A stretch of 64,000 nt of DNA. Source: Druceiella hillmani. Its lineage: Eukaryota > Arthropoda > Insecta > Lepidoptera > Hepialidae. Under the pieces are notes generated by a model. That model saw nothing but the letters and a program-made list of their open reading frames with translations. It made no database searches and had not been told where the DNA came from. The DNA lies in NCBI GenBank assembly GCA_039881145.1, contig JAYKKI010000008.1, forward strand, positions 36,727,001 through 36,791,000, in the 5' to 3' direction. This document shows positions 37,983 to 50,510 of this stretch, piece after piece; positions within the stretch are counted from its first letter, which is position 1; every line of letters begins with the position of its first letter. The position numbers and the translations under genes are program-made.

Positions 37983-38837
37983 TTGGATAAAAATAGTCAC
38001 AAGAAATTTCAAAGTTGGTAATTTTATTATTATGTTAAAATAGCATATCGGCTTTCAAAAAAGGATCTCGGCTACCGATCATGGTTCTAACATACAAGTT
38101 GATGAAACTGTATGTACAGCAAAGGCACTACGTCTCATTCAAACTTTTTTTTAAAAGCTCTGTCTAATTCGGCAGAGTTGAGAAGTATTCACAGCAAAAC
38201 AGTTTTCTATCATAGATTGACATATCGTATAAACTTATTATTAATATTCTAGTCTTTTATAACACTTTTAAAGAATTGTATTACTTTAAAATCCGTTATT
38301 CTACTATACCACTATACTAAATCTTTATATAAAATTAGTGATTACGGGTCTCGCACTATTCGCGTTTCACTATAGTTTGCTTGCTTAACAAAGACGTACG
38401 GATATATGTATATATAAAAGCCTCGTATCTATACAAATACTTAATATTAGAGATAAGCGGAAATAGCAAAAAGTTGTCTACCACTAGTTTCAGAACAAGT
38501 ATTGCCAGCAATTATCTCGTTTCACCAGTGACGTTGAATTTGAGCCTGAAACCGACTTGTAATTGCTCGAGGACAAGGATACACAGAGAATAAGTTACTT
38601 AAAATCCTATGATTAAAACACTTCAAAATTAAGTTAGAAGCTTCATTTCACCGATATTGAAATTAATGTTTTTATTGGAAGAATATACCTATATTAAGAG
38701 ATGCGTAATATTTTGTCTCATATGTCTACACGTGAATTGTGTAGTGATCAACGTTCAAGATTTTATAAAGTCATTATAAAACTAGGTGCAAGAAATGTAC
38801 AGTCATCTAAAGATGATAAATAATTATTAAGAAGCGT

Positions 38838-38990
38838 ACTTCTAGACATGTACAATGAGGCGTATAGACTAAACATTGACTTTGCTTCCAAACAAGATAT
38901 ACTAGTATTGATCTAGACATCTTAATGTACAATGAGGCGTATAGACTAAACATTGACTTTGCTTCCAAACAAGATATACTAGTACAGAGT
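38838..38990 (+). repeat. Local tandem duplication, about 75 bp
   Basis: 'tctagacat...gtacaatgaggcgtatagac' starts at 38841 and 38912. The second copy carries 'cttaat' like the B version (13295-13310); the first lacks it. Only in D. Confidence 0.8.
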
Positions 38991-40447
38991 GTCGAAACTA
39001 ATTAATTTATCATGTATTAGGGAGAAATAGGAACAAATTTAAAGCAATCCGATATTACCGAACACATATCACCACTATGAAATAAGCAATTATATCACAG
39101 GATTTTATTTGATATGATTATGAGGTAAAACTTTAATTTTCAAAAAGACAAAATGTTTCATTTTTGATCCTAAAAATTCAAGTTCACATTAATTTTTAAA
39201 AACTTTACCCTAATGGTTGGTTTAAAAGATAATTTTAAGGAGAAGTATTATTGTGGAATGTTTCTTCAGCTACATTTAATTGTTACTAACACGACGAAAT
39301 TATCATGGGGCTGTAACTAAACTATATTTAATAGACTACTTGGAATATATTATTAAATCTTATTGACAAAAAAATTACAGATCAAAGATCATTTCATTCG
39401 AAGTTACGTTGGGGGTATAATTAAAATGATGGCGTGCTTTAAGTGGCTGTAGAAATTTGTGTCGACTCAGATAACAACAGACGGGTAGTTAAACATCAGT
39501 TTATCGGTGTTGTAACCGACTCCATTATCTTTTAATCTAATTGAGGTATAAATGTCGCCGTTTAAATTTTACTCGGCCTCGCTGATTCACGTAATGAATT
39601 GAACTTTAAAAAATATAAATTTTAAACTCGAATTTTGTGTTTGAACTTTATATTGTTTAAAGTTCAAAAACTCACGTACACCCATAAATAATGTCACAAA
39701 TTACTGATAAATTTACAGATGCTATTAGTGATGCTACTTGACAACGGTTAATCTATTTATTCGGTTCGAACATTTTATTTTATCTATGAAATTTAACAAT
39801 ATGATTATCGCTTAGATATTTTTTTTGTTAACGTAGTTGACGTCGATCTAATTTAAAAGAATTATTTTAACTTAAATTAGAAATTAGTAAACTTCCAAAA
39901 TGTGGTTTTATCTTATTCTATATTAAATTAGTAAATGGTTTTATGCAAATTATTTTTTAAAAACTCTATTCTTGGATTGCAACTAGTCTTGAGAATTTCA
40001 AATTTTAAAAAGGTTTATACAAATATTAATGCAAAGGAGCTACCAGGGAAAGTTCAAAAAGAATTTATTTATAGAAGCCAGCAATATTAGTTACATATTA
40101 TAATTATGTAATCAAAATTTAATTTGTTCATAATAGTTTAATAGAACTATTCGATATTTATAAATTCTTAACACCATATATTATATCTGTGGTATAACAG
40201 CGACATTTTTTTACGCTTGTGTTAACACAATGTGTAAAAACAAGTGACTCTACTACTACTAGTATTTTAACTAAAAAAACACATGTTACATCAATTTCAG
40301 TTTCAAAATACGGAATGAGTAATATTTAAGACATGTTCTGGGTATATAAGAAGAAATTATTTTCAAAATTTTGCATTGATATAGATATTATCGATCTATG
40401 CAGAACATATAAACAAATACATAGAAAATTTGTAAACAAAGTTTTCA

Positions 40448-40619
40448 AATATTGAATAAATTTGGCATTAATTTTATAGAAATTCATTATAATTTAATTT
40501 TTCACAACCAAATGAAACGACGTGATGTAGCAATTTGCATAGATTGGCTAATTTGTAAAGATTCAAATAAAGTAGAAATAATAATACATCACGTAGTTTT
40601 ATTTAGTTGTGAAAAATTA
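40448..40619 (-). mobile_element. Palindromic retroposon, internally deleted (copy 5)
   Basis: Orthologous position to B 15647-15818. Flanked by perfect 13-bp repeats AACAAAGTTTTCA at 40435-40447 and 40620-40632. Outer arms only, no hammerhead core. Open frame 40452-40655 (+) simply reads through it and is not a gene. Confidence 0.7.
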
Positions 40620-41093
40620 AACAAAGTTTTCATTCATTCAGTTGTTGACAATTAGTCAAGCTACGTCATTTACCGTAGAAATTTCAATATTCTTCCTTTA
40701 TTATGACAAAAATCGGGTAGAGACGCTTTTTCAATTATTTTAATTATATTCACTTTAATAGATGCAATTTATTTCAAAGAATAATGACTACAAAATTTAT
40801 TATTCTAATTAACTCACCGAACTATCTATTTTACCTCAAATCCATTAACAGGTGGCATCAAGGCTCTCTTGGTATAATAACACGAGCAAGGAATAGGTAT
40901 GTACCTTTACTTAATTTTTAATGATAAAAACACTATTAAGTCCACGGTCCCTTCGAGATCAAAGAGACTTTCTCGTTTGCCTAATAAAGTTATATTAATT
41001 CATATCAAAATAACCGTCATGGTGTTATTTATTAATTTGCTCGCTTACAATTTTTTTTCGCAGTGGACGCTTTATTATAAAAAAAAAATCATT

Positions 41094-41653
41094 TTTACTC
41101 ACAACTTAATGAAACTACGTGATTTAGTAATTTAATAAAATTACGTGATGTATTATTATATCTACTTTATTTAAATTATTAATCACGACCTAAGTTTCGA
41201 TGTATGACAACATCTTCAGATTGGCAATTTGAAGACATTGACTCGTGGAAACTTCCGACAGATTCAAATATTATACAAAACAATAGCGTATATGGTGTTT
41301 GAGTGAGTTTTCGAAATTTTTATGTTAATAGTTTTTATTATATTTTTGAAAGTTATGCTATATACTATGCACTGTGCAGTACGTTGTATGCTGTAACTTA
41401 AAATTGGAAAAGCTCGCTCGAACCCCATTTCCGGTATTGTTTTTTTTACAATATTTAAATGATGTTGGAAGTTTCTACGAGTTAATCTCTTCAAATTGCC
41501 CACCGGAAGTTTTTGTCATACAACGAAACTTAGGACGTGGTAATTAATTTAAATAAAGTAGATATAACACCACATCAAGTAGTTTCATTTATTTATGAAT
41601 TAAAATTAAGTGAAAATGAATTTCTACATAATTAACGATAAATATATTCAATA
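41094..41653 (+). mobile_element. Palindromic hammerhead retroposon, longest copy (copy 6)
   Basis: A 560-bp palindrome, the fullest copy in the window. Its centre is ACTG-TG-CAGT at 41371-41380, with arms of about 280 bp. Both arms keep a decayed hammerhead motif: 41183-41227 on minus (core CUGAAGA kept, stem II mismatched) and 41500-41540 on plus (CUGA changed to CGGA). The central part, absent from the short copies, is itself arm sequence. The left flank AAAAAATCATT (41083-41093) is intact; the right one has lost a base. The open frame 41264-41503 (-) lies in the centre and has no recognisable domain. Confidence 0.7.
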
Positions 41654-42041
41654 TAAAAAAAATTAAATATACGTAATATATCATTACATTTGTAGTAAGC
41701 AAGACTTGCATTTTATCAATTTAAATTTTAAAACATAAATAAAAATGTGAAACGACCTTTTTATTAAATATTAAGATTCACATTGACAATTGGTGAGCAA
41801 ATTCGACGGTTCATTTCATTTGTTTTTTTTTCGAGAAAACAAAAAGAATCTATCATGCACAAGTACTATGAATGTGCTATGAGGTTTGAATGCATATGAA
41901 GGTAATTAAAAACCTTTAAGAGTACATTATATTTCTAACTAAACTTTACACGAATGTTAATTTTTCACCACTTAAATATATTGCCTAGCATAACTTTCAC
42001 AAGCGTAAAAACGAGGAAAATCTAGGAAAGTGTAATTTCAC

Positions 42042-42046
42042 CTATA

Positions 42047-42095
<49 letters not shown>

Positions 42096-42100
42096 ACATA

Positions 42101-42161
<61 letters not shown>

Positions 42162-42168
42162 TTATACT
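42042..42168. repeat. (TA)n microsatellite
   Basis: TA repeat with a few GTA/TGTACA interruptions. It generates Tyr/Ile frames on both strands (42022-42274). Absent at the equivalent place in B (near 17110). Confidence 0.9.
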
Positions 42169-42842
42169 CATTGTTTTTTGGATTTTTCTCTTTACTTGTG
42201 CTATAAGACCGTCCATTATGCCGACTTTAAATCAACAAAGTCACCCGGAAATACATTATTATTTTCATCAGTAAGACTATTGTATGAATAAAAAAATATG
42301 CTTCCGTTGCATGAAACAAAAATCTGGAATTTGATAATGTAAGGCTATAAAACTAAATATAAGATATAACGATATTTCAACTTGATATCTCAAGCCATTT
42401 CTAAGAAAAAGGGCTTGAACCTGCAGACGGATGGACGGACGAACAACCAAGGGATTTTATTACGGTCCGTTTTATCATTTTGAATGACGGAACCCTAACT
42501 AGGAAAAAAATTTCTATTAAATAATTGTGTCAAGAATAATTTTCTGTTTATTTCAGGGAAAATTTCGGTGTAAGTGCTGGAAAAGTCTTACGCATCTTTA
42601 ACTTATATTTAAATTTTGAAAGTAATATTTTACAGTAATAAATAATAGGTGTAAAAATTGGTGTTGATATTACAAGTACTACTATTGATTTTTGATTGAA
42701 CAATAAAAAGTAAACTTAATTATGAGATCATTGCTTTATAAAAATAAATTTATGTTTAACTTTGTTACAGAAAATGGATTTAATGTAAGTTATATTAAAT
42801 CACGCTTATTAAATCATAAATGAACCTGTGTTCAAGGATATA

Positions 42843-42848
42843 TATTTA

Positions 42849-42907
<59 letters not shown>
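42843..42907. repeat. (TA)n microsatellite
   Basis: TA repeat in D. In E the equivalent tract (54924-55014) hosts the 3.3-kb transposon. In B it is short (near 17808). Confidence 0.9.
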
Positions 42908-42910
<3 letters not shown>

Positions 42911-43266
42911 ATCGGTATACTAATAAACGCTGGAAATAATCTCCCTTTGTTCATTATATTCCCTACAGATTAACACAGCACAACCCAATATTCGTTTCGT
43001 CTCGACCTACCTTCAAACGTTTCAGCTGGGCCGTTACCGCAACAACTTGAGCACATATGCATGGAAAACCGTAATTAATATAAGTTGTTTCGAATTCCTA
43101 ATAACGAATACCAAATATTTCACATCGATAGAGTCGACGCTAAAACCGAAACGAAGTTACGCGTCGAATAAGATGTTGCTGAACTTCTTTATTTTCAAAA
43201 CGAGTCATTCACAATTAAATGAAACTACATGATGTAGTATTATTTCTACTATCTTTAATTTCTTTA

Positions 43267-43308
43267 CCACGACCTAGGTTTCGTTGTATTACAACATCTT
43301 CAGGTGGG
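43267..43308 (-). ncRNA. Hammerhead ribozyme-like motif, intact core
   Basis: 42 nt on the minus strand: CCCAC / CUGAAGA / U / GUUGU-AAU-ACAAC / GAAA / CC-UA-GG / U / C / GUGG. Helix I is 4 bp (CCAC with GUGG), stem II is 5 bp with a 3-nt loop, helix III is 3 bp including A15.1-U16.1. The cleavage triplet is GUC. The helix III sequence ACCUAGGU is self-complementary, which would suit a double (dimeric) hammerhead, the arrangement known for ribozymes with very short helix III. The extra U after A9 departs from the strict consensus; an extra nucleotide at that spot is known in at least one viroid hammerhead. Confidence 0.6.
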
Positions 43309-43378
43309 ATATTAGCAAAGATCTTAGAAATATTCTCTCAAAAATCTTATAAAGGATATTAGAAATCTTTGCTAATAT

Positions 43379-43420
43379 CCCACCTGAAGATGTTGTAATA
43401 CAACGAAACCTAGGTCGTGG
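43379..43420 (+). ncRNA. Hammerhead ribozyme-like motif, intact core
   Basis: Same 42-nt sequence as the motif at 43267-43308 but on the plus strand, in the opposite arm of the same element. All core positions, the GUC triplet and the three helices are present. A transcript of the whole element would pair arm to arm, which would compete with ribozyme folding. Transcripts starting at the centre would not. Confidence 0.6.
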
Positions 43421-44155
43421 TAAAGAAATTAAAGATAGTAGAAATAATACTACATCACGTAGTTTTATTTAATTGTGAACAATGAATTTCTACAAAATTA
43501 ACGCCAAATATATTGAATAAAAGGAGTCATGATAAAGTCTGCAGGCAGCGACACTCCGTGCGGGTAATTTGAACTCGAAAATTTTAGAGAATACGCATGC
43601 CGACGTTAGTGGATTATATCTTTCATAGTAGTCGTAAACTATCTATGGTTCAATATATGGAGCAAAATAAAAGTACGTTAACAGAGAAGGCATTTTTCAT
43701 AAATAACAATTTATTAATTTTTTTTTACTTTATGTGCTGTAGCATGTTTTTTTCAATTTCCCTTAAAACTGAAAAAAAATTTCTGTAAGTGTAACGTATC
43801 ACGATGAAATAACGCCGTTACCGTAACACGTTAAAATAAAGTACTACATGATGAAATAACACCGTTACCGTAATAAGTTAAAATATAGTAGTATTAACGT
43901 GGAAAACATTTGAAGTCATTATTTTTATTGGTGTAGTGCTACTTACGAATTTAGAAATAGTCACGTCGTATAGCTTTTTTAAGCATTCATATTCTAAGGA
44001 AAAAAAAATTTCCTAATTACAATTTTATTGCAGTAACTCAAAATTTTAGTAAGTAAGCTTACTTGTATTTGTAACTAGTTCTTACCTAATTTTGAGTTAT
44101 TAAAATTGAAGTGTAACAATTTGTATCTTTTTTGTATGTATTTAAATTTTTATTT

Positions 44156-44262
44156 CAAATTAATAAGTATATTGATATTTAAAATGAATAGGTCATATTT
44201 TAAATTAATAAGTATATTGATATTTAAAATTAATAGGTCATATTTTAAATTAATAAGTATAT
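44156..44262 (+). repeat. 45-bp tandem repeat, about 2.3 units
   Basis: 'taataagtat' recurs at 44161, 44206 and 44251, spacing 45, with one visible difference between units. AT-rich and non-coding. Confidence 0.9.
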
Positions 44263-44859
44263 ATCATAACGACACGTGAAGAGGAATCTTTGCATCCCTT
44301 TTAAGCATATTGCGTGCATGGGGTGTGAAATTTGAGGAGTGTGAAATTTGACATAGTTTAAGTTTATATGGAGAAGGAGTGCATAAAACTAATAATATAT
44401 ATTATACATTGAATTATATATTATAAATATATTAAAAGATTCAATGTTCATGCTAATACTCTCAAAGTCGAACACATAATAGTCTGTGGTCAAATAGTCG
44501 CAAAGATTGGAGATTATCGCCAAAGAACTTTAAAATGACAGATTAATTTCATAGGCAAAATATACACGCCAATGAGGTAGTTGTAAACGATCTCAGCTGA
44601 CGTAATAAAACAAAATTTAAAAAAAAATATGCAATTATTAAAAAGTTATACTCTTTGACTTAAAACGCTCATGTTTCGACGGCTGGACGACCATTAGTTC
44701 GTATGATTAGTTTAATGAATTATTGCTTAAACGTTTTGTTATTACGTAATAACTTTTCTTTTTTTGGAGTAAAAATAACGCAATGGGCTACGAACTTTCA
44801 GTAAATAATATTAAATATCGCCGCTCAATATCTGGTAATAAGGGCGTATCGTCTCTATA

Positions 44860-44910
44860 ATTGATAACATTATACATCGCTAATATTTAGCGATGTATAA
44901 TGTTATCAAT
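44860..44910. repeat. Perfect palindrome, 24-bp arms
   Basis: Left arm 44860-44883 and right arm 44887-44910 are perfect complements around TAT. Copy A (7915-7950) has only the left-arm sequence, diverged, running into the next landmark, so the right arm is an inverted copy of the left gained in D. Confidence 0.85.
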
Positions 44911-45670
44911 ATAGGTACGACTCTTTTCTGACAATTTTATTAAATCTCATCCATACTATCCCGTTTCATTCATTATTTGTATTTCAGTTTACTTTCTTCA
45001 CGTACCATAAATATAATGTATAACTTCGCTATAACCTATGTCAATATTGCAATTAAAGCCTTTAGATCAACGTTTTTACACACATTTCAATAATATAAGT
45101 AAACAAATTTACTTCTATTTTATGAAAAAACTAATTCAAACCTTCTATGACAGCGGTCAATCTCACTTTCTCCAACGAACACCTAATCCAACATACCACT
45201 ATACACAATAAGGCTCGTCTTCATCTTCAAGTCCTTGCTGACGTATGAAATATCCTGCAGCCCCGACTGGATAACAGAAGTTGAACGGATATTCTCTCGG
45301 TCTGAGCTTCTTCAGAAAACGTTCCTTCGATAAGAGTTATTAGTTTAAATCAAAAGAAATAAAATTAATATATCAATTCATTTCTGTGAGGAGAATAACT
45401 GCAAACTTTTGAGTTTGTTTGATTCAAAGCAATGTTAGAAAAAGCTCACAGTGTTGTTATATTAGAATACGAGGATTATATTTGTTAAAACTTCTTTCAA
45501 ATTGTTAAAATGTTGATAAAGTTTTAGTTCATATATATTGGTTATAAGACTTGTAACCTTAGAAAATATTGATTAAACCAGTTTTTGTCACAAATTTAAT
45601 AATTTTTAATTAGCTTTCACCATGATAAGGATTGGATAAACAATTAATAGTAGCCTATAAAACCTGAACG

Positions 45671-45955
45671 AAATATTTTTTCCCACTTACTTTCTGGAAC
45701 TTGTTTTAAGTAATAATATATATAAAACCATATATAAAACCAGAAAGAAATATTTTTTCCCACTTACTTTCTGTAACTTGTTTTAAGTAATAATATATAT
45801 AAAACCATATATAAAACCAGAAAGAAATATTTTTTCCCACTTACTTTCTGGAACTTGTTTTAAGTAATAATATATATAAAACCATATATAAAACCAGAAA
45901 GAAATATTTTTTCCTACTTACTGTCTGGTACTTTTTTTAAGCAATAATATAAACG
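45671..45955 (+). repeat. 77-bp tandem repeat, about 3.7 units
   Basis: Units start at 45671, 45748, 45825 and 45902, exact spacing 77. Each begins 'aaatatttttt' and contains 'cccacttactttctg' and 'cttgttttaagtaataatat'. Very few differences, so recent. In copy D only; non-coding. Confidence 0.9.
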
Positions 45956-48265
45956 TAGCCAAATAATAATTAAATGAATCATAACTAATGATTTATAACG
46001 TATAAATGAGAGTCATTTGAAAAGTTTGAAATTTATACCTTCAATAATATTTCGTCCAGAGGAACTAAAGGTCGTTATCCTCTCCTAATTTACTAACCAA
46101 ATTGTATTACCAAATGTATATAAAACATTAGTTAATCCCAAAAAACACGCAATTTTTCATTCTTGCAATTTTATTTTAGCCGTGTGCATAAAGTATTGGC
46201 GCAGATAAATCCCAAACTTGACTGGGCAGGTCACTCCACCGGTTATGATATTCCTGGAGCATATTTTCCAACTACTTCTCTACCCAATTTTCTAGCCAGA
46301 GAAGCTTTGCGCTGACTTTTGGCGGTCGCAAAATTGGATATAAAATTTAATTGAATTTAAACGCGAGACATTCGGTCGGTGAGCATATAATTGAGAATTC
46401 TTTATTTGCTGTGAATAAAACTTACTATTTCCATTCATAGTTTGAAACTGCAGCTCGTTGGTCTGAGTTTAAACTATCAGGTGTTAGGAAATAACAGTAA
46501 TTTAATGGGCTAAGCTCTGCAATATGGCGGCTTAGAGAGTGACGGAAAATTGCAAATTGTATTTTTTTGGATTAAGAAGGTATCGCTGCTTACACCGTTT
46601 CATAATAATATGTATATTGATCCCTTTTAGCGGGTATTGGTATTATATGACAGTTTCATTCCATATTCTTTAGTTTACTTATACCGTACTATACTGTTCC
46701 TTTGAATGATTAATCTTTTTATTTACTACTTTTTGGTAACTCTTACTACAATTTTATAGAAATTTCTCTTCTTAAAAAATCAAGTACTGAGTATTTACAT
46801 TTAAACTCTGTGACCGAACATGATTTTATTAATGCAATTGTTTACGTAATTTGACTCGCCTGTGTCACAACAACATTTTCCTTATTCTTTTTATTTAGCT
46901 TATTCTACTGAATGTGGTGCGACTGCTTGTGTTATTTGACTAAAGCAGCTGCAGACTTGATACTCTACCCACGTTTCGCATATGTTATTTAGTCGTAATT
47001 ACCATATTATTAAATGTATATACACATGGAAAAGTAGTGAGGACCATGTGCATTTTTTTAATTTAATTGTAATTTTCTAATAATTACAATACTTCTTTTG
47101 ATTCTAATAAACATTTTAAAGTAAAAAAAGGGTTAACTAGTAAGTATTTACGTTTCACATTGAAACAAAACAAACTGTGTAAAATATGTTTCTCTTTCGC
47201 TGAATATGAAATTAAATCAAAATATTAGGATTTTGATGAGGTTTTTGTCAAAATGAATTTTTAATTTTTTTAAAATTTTTATCCGCGATTGTACGCCCCT
47301 TAAGTTGTGTTTAAGGTAATTGAAATTTACTCCGTAAGAAACCATTTTCAGAGTAAAATCAGAGCGTTAAAAAAATGTAACCTTCACCGGGCAACATTTC
47401 TGCGCCTATTTGGAGTGAGATATCAATATGTATATTTGGCGTTTTCTTATGGCGTAATCGCAATGACAGAGTGTGACACACATAGTTTACTACCATTTGC
47501 TTATATCAAGATGTAATTTATGTCATTGTGTGTCAATATTTCGTGTCTTCTATCCTACAAAATTAAAAAGCCGCTCTTAATTTTAACTTCTTAATCTGAC
47601 GTTACTAAATGTTTCCAATTTTGTTGTGTAAATTTGATCTTGTTCATTTGTGTTTTACTTGAAAATAATTATATTGTCAGAATTTTTTTATTAAGTAATT
47701 TTCCATCTACATTTATTTATATTTATATACAGTATTATCCATTTTATACATTCTAAGATAATCGTACAAAGAGAAAACTTCGTACTTAAGAGTCGCACGT
47801 CGGAGCTGACAAACACTTTTTTTTAAACTTTTGCCAATAAAATTTCATAATTATCCTGAATTATACAAATAAATTATTCTAGTAGTTGTTCTAAATGAAA
47901 ATATTTTGTTTTCCAAATGAATTTTTTTTCAGTTTTTAATATTCAGAAAAAATTAAATCAACAAGAGTAGATTTACGCGCATCTTTTGAGCATTCAAATA
48001 AATACTCACACCTAAATTACAATGTACCGGGACTTGAAATTAAATGTGAATTTCAAGTCATAGTCTGTTGATTATTCCCAATTGATTATTTTGGAAGATG
48101 TTTAGTATCGTAATACATTTATTTCAGAAATAAAGAGCCTTAATTCCTTCCTTCTCAGTATATGTCAATGCTTACATAAATGTTTGGATTATTGCTTTTC
48201 GCTGAGACTGAGTAATTTACTACATTCATTAAGAGCCAAACTTAATATCATTCCTTTCACATTTA

Positions 48266-48429
<164 letters not shown>

Positions 48430-49759
48430 CGTTGAGATAAACAATAAAAGAACTTTCATGATTATGGCAAAATTTGTAACTGCAATAAGAAATTACGTTG
48501 CACGGATGCATATATGTGCCTATAAAAACAAAGTTGTAAAGGAATATTTTGTAAAAAGTCTGACTGGAGGGAGATTCCCTCAAATGAAGTGAACAAAAAA
48601 AATAAATGCCGAGAAAATGCACATATTCACTCGGCCGCCTATAGGCTTTAGGTTGAAAGCTCGAAAAGTAGCAATATAATAATTTCCAGCCCATCTGTGG
48701 GCATATAAATTGCAAGTAATTTTTAAATAATTTCGTAAACTGTACGTTCTTACGTATATAAATATTTTTTTTTTAAAGTATACGTAAATGTTTTTACTCG
48801 CCTTCCAAAAGCTTGTAAAAGTGAGTCAATCAATTATAACCCTAGCGACACTGAATTCTACTCTATTGTGGAAATTAAGATCATCTAATTTAAATCATTT
48901 ACAGATTACGAGTTTAATGTGGAAAAGTGGATGCCATGGTTTATATTTCTCCTACTTTACATTTTAGAAAGTTTAGAATTTCAGTAGATCTTTCAGCGTA
49001 TATAATATGTCATTATTTGTTTTCATGGCTTTTCACATCAGTAAAAAAATATTTGTAATTAGTTTAATAAAATATACATTTGAACAAACATTTAATGCGA
49101 ATTATTATGCACATAGCTATTACTTTAGTTAGGAAATAGTGGAAATTTAATATAAGTTATGAACTTTAGTGATAAGAAAGAGGCTGATATTATTTCTTGC
49201 TACGTCCAACAAAAGATGGCACACTCACTTTAAGAGAACGCAGTGCTGTATCAGTCCACTCAAACATAGTGTTCCTTAATTATGTACGTCACTTAAAAAC
49301 TGTTGTTGCAATTTCTTCGAATAGATTTTAATTGACATTTCTGAACCAATGCTAGTATTTAAAAAATTTCAAGGTTTTTCAAATCCGTAGTTGAAAAATT
49401 AGAGGGACGTATTGCACGTTACTTTAAAGTTTATTACTTTACAAGCGGAGCTTAAACATGGGAAATAATAAATGGATCATCAATATCATTCTGAAAATAA
49501 GATCCAATGATAAGATATGAAAAAGGTAAAAGAGATGTATCGTGAAACACCCGACAAACGCGAGGCTTTTTATTTATTACATATAAAATTCAATTTTTAA
49601 TTATTAAATAACATAATATAATATCGATATCAAAATAAATAATAGATATTTTAAATAAATAATTTACGAATTAGCCTGTAAATAACTTACGAATTATCCA
49701 TAACACAATAAAAACACTAAATGAAAAATATAAAAATATATATCATCTGTGTGGACTTA

Positions 49760-50510
49760 GTGGTGTCCAACAGATTAGGCGAGTCGTGCTGAGATCGCAA
49801 CGTACGCCTCTTATGACTCTCACCAAGATTTAAAGAACTTGCTCAACGGATGTGTTACCTGCTGATCTAGCAGTCAGGGAACGTGCGATAAACTTCATTT
49901 GCAAGAGGAAAAAAATTAAATGTAGTATCTATGCGCTTTGAGTTCCAAGTAGATGAACCCATTAGTTCCAGCAAGAGGCGCAATTTACCCACTAGTAAAA
50001 TCGATGAACTTCGCCGACTACTAAAGGTCATTTTTTCCGAGTATTTCTAAGCAAATCGGAAACACCTGGTTCAAATCCGATTATTCCACGTCACAATTTT
50101 TAACGGGACGCTGCGCCTTTGGAGTTTGACAGCCAAACCTGTACCTAAGGTTATGAGATGCAGTACATGGACCACATTTTATTTCACTGCCGTGAACACA
50201 ATGAAACGCGTAGAGTTTTATTGCAGAGCATGCATCAAAATAGTAGAGTAGAATCACGGGGTTCGTTAGGACATGGTATTTAAGTCACCGTGACTTTGTT
50301 GAGAATGGACCAATCATTGAGTCACTTAGAGCATTTGCAAAAAGCGCAATTTAATGGCTCATTGAGAAGAGACAGACTCTAACCCTATTTGGTTGAAGTG
50401 TTAGGTGGTAATAACGCGAAACGATTAGTATGAAGGGTTTGAGATGGGTCCCTGTAGGAGCTCTGATAAGACACGGATGGAAAGGGCGGGAATAGTACAA
50501 CAAAATTAGG
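49760..50510 (+). pseudogene. LINE ORF2 C-terminal fragment (copy in D)
   Basis: Same insertion as 29470-30075, more broken but extending further. Reads LADLAVRERAINFICKRKK-like sequence near 49870-49910, FKSDYSTSQFLTG-like sequence near 50075-50110, then MDHILFHCREHNETRRVLLQ (near 50165-50230), which is the His-x4-Cys part of the terminal zinc-knuckle region of R1/Jockey-like ORF2. Stops and shifts throughout. The piece with the HxxxxC motif is deleted from the B copy. Confidence 0.7.

Larger units (their letters stand above)
43209..43523 (+). mobile_element. Palindromic hammerhead retroposon, two intact motifs (copy 7)
   Basis: A 315-bp fold-back element with the 7-bp repeat GAGTCAT on each side (43202-43208 and 43524-43530). 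Copy B near 18135-18150 is uninterrupted there. The right end is the constant end; the left arm is truncated at 'ttcacaatta', missing about 40 bp. Each arm carries an intact hammerhead-like motif, reading outward from the centre. The centre (43309-43378) is a shortened loop beginning 'atattagcaaagat' and ending with its complement. Copies 7 and 8 look like the youngest members. Confidence 0.8.

Noticed and set aside
43209..43523. Calling the palindromic elements ordinary TIR MITEs
   Set aside because: Target duplications vary from 7 to 14 bp and one end is truncated at different points, which does not fit cut-and-paste TIR elements.
45671..45955. CRISPR array
   Set aside because: The whole 77-bp unit repeats without unique spacers, and the genome is an animal one.
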